This document shows, one piece after another, positions 58,695 to 64,000 of a stretch of DNA of 64,000 nucleotides. The position numbers and the translations under genes are program-made. Position 1 is the stretch's first letter. Every line of letters begins with the position of its first letter. The notes below the pieces were generated by a model. It was not told where the DNA came from. It searched no databases and saw only the letters and a list, made by a program, of their open reading frames with translations. This DNA comes from UBA5704 sp036380715 (GTDB lineage Bacteria; Acidobacteriota; Thermoanaerobaculia; Multivoradales; UBA5704). The stretch lies in the NCBI GenBank assembly GCA_036380715.1, contig DASVEF010000113.1, positions 20,516-84,515 of the forward strand. The letters run 5' to 3'.

Positions 58695-59111
58695 ATGCCG
58701 ACTATCAAGTCGTATCCCGATGTCACCACCGACTGGACGGGGCTGATGGAAGCCGGACCGCGGAACCCCGACCTGCTGCCGAGCATCGAGACGGAGCTTC
58801 GGGACCTGGGCACCACGCTGTCGGAGGTCCAGGGCCTGAAGGCGCGGCAGGAGGAGCTGAAGGCGCAGCGCCAGGAGGTCACACAGCAGCTCAACGCCGC
58901 CGTGGCGCGGGGGAAGGAGATCGCGAGCCGCATCCGTTCGGTGGCGCGCGGCAAGATCGGCCCCAAGAGCGAGCGCCTCGTCCACTTCAAGGTGCCGCCG
59001 GTGCGCCGCCGTCCGCGCCGGCCGGGAGGGGTGGAGGAAAAGAAGACGGACGGGGAGACCGGAACCGGTCAGGGCACCTCGGCCTCCCCGTCCGCCAAGC
59101 CTGTCGCCTAG
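58695..59111 (+). CDS. Hypothetical coiled-coil protein, cassette gene 2
   Basis: 138 residues. N-terminal SYPDVTTDWTGLMEAG, long coiled coil (about 28-75, LRDLGTTLSEVQGLKARQEE, LKAQRQEVTQQLNAAVARGK), then SRIRSVARGKIGPKSERLVH and a basic RRRPRRPGG tail. The region after the coil resembles the end of the next gene. Ribosome site AAAGGAGAG. Confidence 0.65.
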   Translation: MPTIKSYPDVTTDWTGLMEAGPRNPDLLPSIETELRDLGTTLSEVQGLKARQEELKAQRQEVTQQLNAAVARGKEIASRIRSVARGKIGPKSERLVHFKVPPVRRRPRRPGGVEEKKTDGETGTGQGTSASPSAKPVA

Positions 59112-59186
59112 TCCCTTGAACCCCGGGGGGCGTGTTCCGAGCACGCCTCCCTTTTCCAAGGAACCGTAAGACACAAGGAGAATAGC

Positions 59187-59540
59187 ATGCCGAAATCACA
59201 GAACGTCGAGGCCGAGGACTGCAGCCTGCTCCTGGGAAGGGTGCGGGAGTATGAGAAGGAGCTTGCCGGCGTGGAGCTTCACCGGGAAGCCCTGGAGCGG
59301 GCACACGCGCGGCTGCTGACCGCGATGACGCTGCGGGACGCGATGCGCCTCGCCAACCAGAATGCGACCCAGAAGGTCAACGATGCCCTGGCCGACGCCC
59401 GCGGTGCCGCGAGCTGTCTACGCAACTACATCCGGAGCGTCCTCGGCTCACGGGCCGAGGAGCTCACCCGCTACGGCGTCAAGCCGGTCGGCCCGCGCGG
59501 CCGTCGCAAGAAGTCGGCGCAGGGCCGCAAGAAGGCCTGA
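59187..59540 (+). CDS. Hypothetical coiled-coil protein, cassette gene 3
   Basis: 117 residues. Coiled coil about 10-75 (LLLGRVREYEKELAGVELHR, LEGLTAM-type leucine spacing), then SCLRNYIRSVLGSRAEELTR, YGVKPVGPRGRRKKSAQGRK. The pattern coil, IRSV, G-x-x-S/E-E-x-L, V-x-P-V-x-R-RR is shared with gene 2, so they are distant paralogues. Ribosome site AAGGAG. A strong terminator at 59633 ends the cassette. Confidence 0.65.
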   Translation: MPKSQNVEAEDCSLLLGRVREYEKELAGVELHREALERAHARLLTAMTLRDAMRLANQNATQKVNDALADARGAASCLRNYIRSVLGSRAEELTRYGVKPVGPRGRRKKSAQGRKKA

Positions 59541-59600
59541 GCCTCACCCCCCTGACCCCCCTCTCCCATCGCCCTCCCACCGGCCGGAAGAGGGGGGAGA
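59541..59600. repeat. GC-rich intergenic repeat, half copy
   Basis: CCTCACCCCCCTGACCCCCC and CTCTCCCATCGCC...CGGCCGGAAGAGGGG: the left half of the double-hairpin repeat seen at 38, 42, 44 and 47 kb, right after cassette gene 3. Confidence 0.75.
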
Positions 59601-59632
59601 AAGATATTGGTTCTTTGACAACTGAATCCCTT

Positions 59633-59669
59633 CCCGGGCGCTCTCGGCGCAGGAGCGCCCGGGTTTTTT
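59633..59669 (+). terminator. Strong intrinsic terminator
   Basis: CCCGGGCGCTC (59633-59643), 9-base loop, GAGCGCCCGGG (59653-59663), T6 (59664-59669). A perfect 11-bp stem. Ends the three-gene cassette. Confidence 0.9.
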
Positions 59670-59703
59670 GCGCGGGCTGTCAGCAACCGCGCGTCGGCCT
59701 TCC

Positions 59704-59894
59704 CCCCCCACTGTAGAGACGCCCCGTGGGGCGTCTCCGCTCCGCAGCGCCGGAATCCTTCCAGAGACCCCAGCGGGTCCGCGGTTATTTTCTTTGTCTT
59801 CTGGAACGGGCCGTTGACCCGTTTCGCCGACCCGTGCCCTGGGCGGTCCTCGGATCGGAGGAGACCCCCCACGGGGCGTCTCTACAGTGGGGGG
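59704..59894. mobile_element. MITE-like element with 34-bp terminal inverted repeats
   Basis: 59704-59737 and 59861-59894 are inverted repeats with one mismatch (CCCCCCACTGTAGAGACGCC outward end). Each end also contains the near-palindrome GAGACGCCCC-GT-GGGGCGTCTC. The 123-base interior has no frame. Such ends are typical of non-autonomous elements; no target duplication is evident. It lies between the terminator and the half repeat at 59906. Confidence 0.65.
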
Positions 59895-59905
59895 AAAGGC
59901 CGGTC

Positions 59906-59963
59906 CCCCCTCTCGCGGGCGGGTGTGAGTGCGTGTGGGAGAGGGGGCTAGGGGGTGAGGGTC
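59906..59963. repeat. GC-rich intergenic repeat, right half, overlapping a gene end
   Basis: CCCCTCTCGCGGGCGGGTGT, GAGTGCGTGTGGGAGAGG and GGGCTAGGGGGTGAGGG. The stop codon and last codons (LTP) of the STAND gene lie inside it. An almost identical piece ends the paralogue at 63581-63639. Confidence 0.75.
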
Positions 59964-62811
59964 CCCTCCAACCACGCCACCTCCCGCGCCCGCCGCCCAT
60001 ACCCGGTCTCGTTCACCAACTTCCGCGCCCGCGCCACATGACGCCGCGCCGCAGCGAGATCCCTCTGGTCCCGGCAGAGGCGCGCCCACTCAAGGTGCGC
60101 GTCGCACTCGTGCAGCCGCATCGGTCCGCGCTCGGCGATCTCCAGGGCTTCGGTGAGGTCCGCGGCGGCACCGGTGAAGTCGGAACGAAAGCGCCGGAGG
60201 GCGGCGCGGGCCAGGAGGCCATAGGGCAGGTAGAGTTCTTGACCAGCCTGCCGTAGGCTGGCCACCGCCCGGTCTAATTGCTCGGCAGCTTGGGCGAGCC
60301 CGGCGGTGCGGTCCGCCGCAGGGGCCGTCTGGGCTAAGCCGAGGTTGGCGCGGCCCAGGGTGAGGTGATCAAGGGCGATGTCGAGGAGGGAATCGCTCGG
60401 AACACGCCACTCGAAGAATTGCCTTGCCCGCTCCAGCACCTCGCGGCAGGCCTGCCGGAACCGCTCCGCCTCCTCAGGACGGGCGCTTGGCCCAGTGATC
60501 CCGTCCAGCCCGGACCCAGCCTCCGGCTCCGCCCGGATCAGCAGCAGATCACAGTACCGAAAACCCGCGGACGTGTAGAGCCGGGGGTACTGCGGCTGCC
60601 ACTCCGCCTGCATCGCCTCAGCCTTGCGGAAGGCCGCCGCGCTCTCCTCCCACCGGCCCGCCTGGTGCAGGGCATCGGCCCAGGTCGTTCGAGTGCCCAT
60701 CTTCCAGAAGGCATCGCCGCTGCGGTCGGCCAGCTCGACGCTCTGCTCGCCGAGTGTCACGGCGCTCCATACGTCCCCCAGGGTCAAAGTCAACTCGCTA
60801 AGGTTGCTGGCGCGGATGGTGGCGTTCTTCCAGTCCTCTTGGGCGATGCACGCCTCCAGACTCGCCTGCATCGGCTCGATCGCCTCCGCCAAGCGGCCGA
60901 GGGCGCGCAGGACGAAGGCTGCCTCGTTCAGGACGAACGCCTGAGCCGCCGTGGTGAGGCGGGCAGAGGGTTGGGACCAGGGGCGATCGAAGAAGCTCGC
61001 CAGCGCCGTCAGCTCCGAGCCAAAGGCACCGAGCTTCTTCCAACTGAAGTGCTGCTCTCCTCGCAGAATTCTCCGCCAGTAGACCTCTTCCGCCGCTTCC
61101 TGCTGCCGCTCGGCCCGGCAACCGTGGACGACGGCGGCGTAGAGGGGCTGCAGCGCTTCCAGGGTGTCGGGGAGATCTGGCGCTGCCTGGCGCAGGTGCT
61201 CGTAGAGGCGCCGGTTGCCTTCCTGCCAGGCGTCGGGGCGGTGGCTTTCGAGCTCTTCCGCGAAATAGGCGCGCACCAGAGGATGGGCGTCGAGGGTCCC
61301 TGGCTCCCGCGGATCGGCCGCCGCCAGCAGGCTGTGGTCCCGGAGGGTAGTGATAGTGAGCCGCCAGTCCTCGTCCGAGAGGTCCACCAAGGATTCTGTA
61401 AGCCCGGGGACCGGCGGCGCGGCGCGCAAGGCCTCCAGTGCTCCGGCTTCGGCGGGGCGGTCGAAGAGGCCGAGGAGGCGGAGGATCGCCAGCTCCGGTC
61501 CCTCTCCCAGCCAGTGGGCGTAGGCAGCGATCACGCGGGATGCGTGGCCACCCTGCTTCTCGGCTGCGTGGTGGAGGTCGATCTCGCGCCGCTTGCGGAC
61601 GTCGCCGCCGTGCGCCCGGCGCAGGAAGTTGCCGAGAAGGGTCAGGGTGAGGGCGTGCCGCTGGAAGTCCTCGGCCGCGGCGCGCAGCTCGCTCTCCCGG
61701 CCGTCCACGCCGAGCTGGCGGAGAAGATCGACCGCCGCGTCCGGCTCCAATTCCTCCAGGGGGATCTGCGGCGCCGTGCTCGGGGAGCCGGCGAGGTCGG
61801 CGATCCGTTCCCGGGTGGTGACCACGCACAGGCCCGGATTGCTCGCGGCCAGTCCTTTGAGGAGGGCGGCGAGGCCGGGATCCTTGAGGCGTCCCTCGAT
61901 CTCCGGCCGGCCCGGCGGGTATTGCAGAGGCTCGATGCCGTCGAGGACGAGCAGGGTCCGCTCCTTCCGGGTGAGCCCGGCGAGGCGGGCGCCGCGGTCG
62001 TCTAGGGAGCCGGCCTTGGGGTCGGGATCGCCGAAGAAGCGGAGGGCATGGTCGATGAACGGCTCGGCGGAGGTGACCCGGTCCTCCATCCCCTGGCTAT
62101 AGAACGACCAGTCGAGCACCCGCGCGGCCCCACGCCAGCCCTCGGCCGCCATGCGATCCAGCCAGCGGGCCACCAGCGCCGACTTGCCGACACCCCCGAA
62201 GACCACCAGGGTGAGGACGTGGGTGGCCGGGTCCTCCCAGGCCTTATCCAGACGGCCGATCTCCGTCTCCCGGCCTACGAAGTGCGGGCCGGGGATGGGC
62301 AGGCGGCCGAGGTCGAGTTGGAGGCCGTGGACCTTCGTTCTCTCGTCGAGATACCAGACCAGCACGTCGGAATGCCGCCGGAGCAGGTCCTCGATATCCT
62401 CCCAGGCCAGGACATCGACGGCGAACAATCATTCTTTCTGTGTCGCTTCGTCAGGTTTCTCGCCTCTTGCTGGAGCGCCACGCTTCGCCTCGCCGTAGTG
62501 GCAAAGATGAAGCGCTGGAGGGGCGGTTGAAAGCCCTTGGCCTTCGCCACCTCTTCCCGAAGCTCCACCACGAGATCCTTGTCTCTTACAAGAGTGGCCG
62601 AACCGTATTGCTTGCACTGGACACCGTTGAGCCCTGAGCCCCCGAAGCGATCCTCACCGTAGAGGTCGACCCCATCCTGCCCCTGGCCACGGCGGCCGTG
62701 GAGCTTGGCGCCGGAGTCCTGCCAGACCGCGCGGAACAGGGCCAGGACGAGATCCTCGAAGTCATCGTCCCTTTTGGGAAGCGGGATCTCCTTGCGAGGC
62801 GCTTCACTCAC
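59948..62811 (-). pseudogene. Nuclease-STAND NTPase-TPR protein with a single frameshift
   Basis: One gene in two frames. From GTG 62811 (or TTG 62847): restriction-endonuclease-like domain (DDFEDLVLALFRAVWQDSG; GQGQDGVDLYG and GVQCKQYG form a PD-(D/E)XK-type core). Near 62430 the frame breaks after TKRHRKN; one lost G would restore it, and the next frame continues FAVDVLAWEDIEDLLRRHSD. There follow the NTPase (P-loop VVFGGVGKSALVARWL, Walker B RTLLVLDGIE, sensor VVTTRERIADL, winged helix) and a long TPR array to the C-terminus. This is the layout of STAND defence proteins: sensor repeats, ATPase switch, nuclease effector. The downstream 826-residue piece alone could start at TTG 62428. Sits directly after vapC. 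Confidence 0.8.
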
Positions 62812-63217
62812 GGGAGTCTGTGGTCCAGTCTTCGAGAGCGATTCCAAGGCCTGTGAAGTGTCGGGTGTTCGTTGTCACAAGCGTAGCGCTCCACTTTCGG
62901 GCCAGCACGGCGAGCAGGAGATCGGGATCGGAAATCCCTTGGCCGGACCGGTGCCGTTCCGCCCAAAGCTGGGCCGCCTCATCCCAGTCCTCGAACGAGG
63001 GCTCGCACTGCCGCCATGTTGCCGTCAACTGCTGGTAAAGCCGCAGGAGTCGGTTTGCCCCTTTCAGATGGAGATAACGGGTCAGCTCATAATGCGCTAT
63101 GGAGGCGAGAAGAAACGACTTCCCCTGACGCACGGCGTCATCCAGTTTCGCGGGAACCGGAGGAACGTTTTTCAGGATGTAGCTAAGCGTATTGGTGTCG
63201 AGGAGAAGGGGGCTCAT
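62804..63217 (-). CDS. vapC: PIN-domain RNase toxin VapC
   Basis: 137 residues. LLLDTNTLSYILKN (first acidic residue), SIAHYELTRYLHL (E), GISDPDLLLAVLA (D) and LVTTNTRHFTGLGIALEDW, the full PIN quartet. Cleaves RNA; silenced by the upstream antitoxin. ATG overlaps the antitoxin TGA; its own end overlaps the nuclease-STAND gene start (GTGA). Confidence 0.93.
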   Translation of the reverse strand: MSPLLLDTNTLSYILKNVPPVPAKLDDAVRQGKSFLLASIAHYELTRYLHLKGANRLLRLYQQLTATWRQCEPSFEDWDEAAQLWAERHRSGQGISDPDLLLAVLARKWSATLVTTNTRHFTGLGIALEDWTTDSRE

Positions 63218-63504
63218 CAGTCCTCTTCTTTCAGGCTTGCGAAGCGGATCGGATGCTCGTGCCGGAAGGTCTCGAACGCGTCAAGGACCTCTTCCTCTTC
63301 GGGCGTGAGCTGCACAGAGCGGAGCTCGGCCAAGGCAGCAAGCGTCCGGTGCTGTGCAGGCAGATCAGATCCCGGGCTCACGTCACCTGCAGGCCGATTC
63401 GTGAGGACAATGATCTCGGCAGGACCCTCCGGAAAATCATCTGGCAACTGAACCTCGACTCGGTGGTCTTCTTGAATCGTCACCTTCAACTTATGGGCAT
63501 GCAT
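63217..63504 (-). CDS. vapB: Antitoxin of the VapC toxin
   Basis: 95 residues from ATG 63504, chosen because GGAGG lies about 10 bases upstream and relatives begin MHAHKLKV-like; a start at 63525 is possible. AbrB-like N-terminal strands (KVTIQEDHRVEVQLPDDFPE, GPAEIIVL) and an acidic C-terminal arm (FETFRHEHPIRFASLKEED) that would wrap the toxin. ATGA overlap with vapC. Confidence 0.85.
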   Translation of the reverse strand: MHAHKLKVTIQEDHRVEVQLPDDFPEGPAEIIVLTNRPAGDVSPGSDLPAQHRTLAALAELRSVQLTPEEEEVLDAFETFRHEHPIRFASLKEED

Positions 63505-63580
63505 GGCCAGAGCCTCCGTTCTCACTCGATTCTAACCCCCTGAGGGATAGTGCCAGGCGATTAGCGCTTTTCAGGGCTTG

Positions 63581-63639
63581 TTCCCCCTCTCCCGGGCGGG
63601 CGTGAGTGCGTGTGGGAGAGGGGGCTAGGGGGTGAGGTT
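63581..63639. repeat. GC-rich intergenic repeat, right half, second gene-end copy
   Basis: CCCCCTCTCCCGGGCGGGCG, TGAGTGCGTGTGGGAGAGGG, GGCTAGGGGGTGAGG. Same relation to the end of the partial STAND paralogue as at 59906. Confidence 0.75.
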
Positions 63640-64000
63640 CCCCTCCAGCCACCCCACCTCCCGCGCCCGCCGCCCATATCCGGTCTCATTCACCAGCACC
63701 CGCGCCCGCGCCACATGCCGCCGTGCCGTGTCGAGATCCCCCTGGTCCCGCCAGAGGCGCGCCCATTCAAGGTGCGCGTCGCATTCGTGCAGGCGCATCG
63801 GGCCACGCTCGGCGATCTCCAGGGCCTCGGTGAGATCCGCGGCGGCGCCGGTGAAATCGGAGCTGAAGCGCCGGAGGGCGGCGCGGGCCAGGAGGCCATA
63901 GGGCAGGTAGAGTTCTTGACCAGCCTGCCGTAGGCTGGCCACCGCCCGGTCTAATTGCTCGGCAGCTTGGGCGAGCCCGGCGGTGCGGTCCGCCGCAGGG
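63625..64000 (-). CDS. C-terminal TPR part of a second STAND paralogue (cut by window edge)
   Basis: 125 codons to the right edge, nearly identical to the end of the 59948 gene: AVASLRQAGQELYLPYGLLA, RAALRR, TGAAADLTEALEIAERGPMR, LHECDAHLEWARLWRDQGDL and YGRRAREVGWLEGNLTP. Base identity also holds through the stop into the repeat. It is a recent duplication of at least the 3' portion; the rest lies beyond 64000, so whether it is intact is unknown. Confidence 0.85.
   Translation of the reverse strand, partial: PAADRTAGLAQAAEQLDRAVASLRQAGQELYLPYGLLARAALRRFSSDFTGAAADLTEALEIAERGPMRLHECDAHLEWARLWRDQGDLDTARRHVARARVLVNETGYGRRAREVGWLEGNLTP

Noticed and set aside
59615..59640. TTGACA-containing promoter after the cassette
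   Set aside because: The TTGACA at about 59616 has no -10 at a proper distance and is followed directly by a terminator hairpin.

Overview
The window is high-GC chromosomal DNA from a Gram-negative-type bacterium. The mix of genes (bactofilin beside parAB, a bshC-bshB-bshA bacillithiol operon, DUF4870/DUF2752 membrane proteins, many tetratricopeptide proteins, MNT/HEPN and VapBC modules) is most like Acidobacteriota (for example Thermoanaerobaculia). That assignment is inference; no rRNA gene is present to settle it.

Layout. 1-9 kb is the origin-proximal block, all on the minus strand: dnaA, dnaN, recF, gyrB, a DUF4160/DUF2442 pair wedged between the gyrase genes, and gyrA (cut by the left edge). 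DnaA-box-like sites lie on both sides of dnaA. From 9.08 to 9.81 kb, just beyond the origin region, are three tandem copies of a structured small RNA. Each has a textbook sigma-54 (-24/-12) promoter and the first two have intrinsic terminators; this is the strongest candidate for an undescribed system. 9.9-17.3 kb has mutY convergent with a minus-strand operon (dnaX, ybaB, recR, aminotransferase, NTPase, TPR protein, cyclic-nucleotide-binding protein) headed by the SRP RNA gene. 17.4-17.9 kb is a 102-bp tandem repeat array. 18-25.6 kb holds tadA, two tRNA-Ser genes, and rpmH-rnpA-yidD-yidC-jag-rsmG-parA-parB-bactofilin, with two parS-like sites before rsmG and an MNT relic at the end. rnpA has no ordinary start codon downstream of rpmH and may enclose rpmH.

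25.6-33.5 kb: a membrane phosphatase-family protein, two tandem signal peptidases, a ComEA-like protein, a pseudopilin, cutA, a trans-sulfuration enzyme and mtnA. 33.5-35.3 kb: a HepT/MNT toxin-antitoxin pair whose antitoxin carries an extra nuclease-like domain, then tmRNA. 35.4-47.7 kb: dusB, a formylglycine-enzyme-family protein, a methyltransferase-bshC-bshB-bshA operon (possibly N-methyl-bacillithiol synthesis), yigZ, small membrane proteins with a second yidD, ruvA and a PpiD/SurA-like chaperone.

47.9-64 kb is accessory DNA: a hybrid histidine kinase, a phased array of 13 palindromes, paired HTH regulators, broken TPR and antitoxin genes, a VapBC45-like pair, duplicated secreted Cys-rich proteins, a PQQ-propeller gene with an in-frame stop, an unrecognised three-gene cassette, a MITE-like element, and a nuclease-STAND NTPase-TPR protein (defence-like) with a single frameshift. 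That last gene sits behind a vapBC pair, and a second copy of its 3' end runs off the right edge. GC-rich double-hairpin repeats are scattered through intergenic spaces from 38 kb onward.
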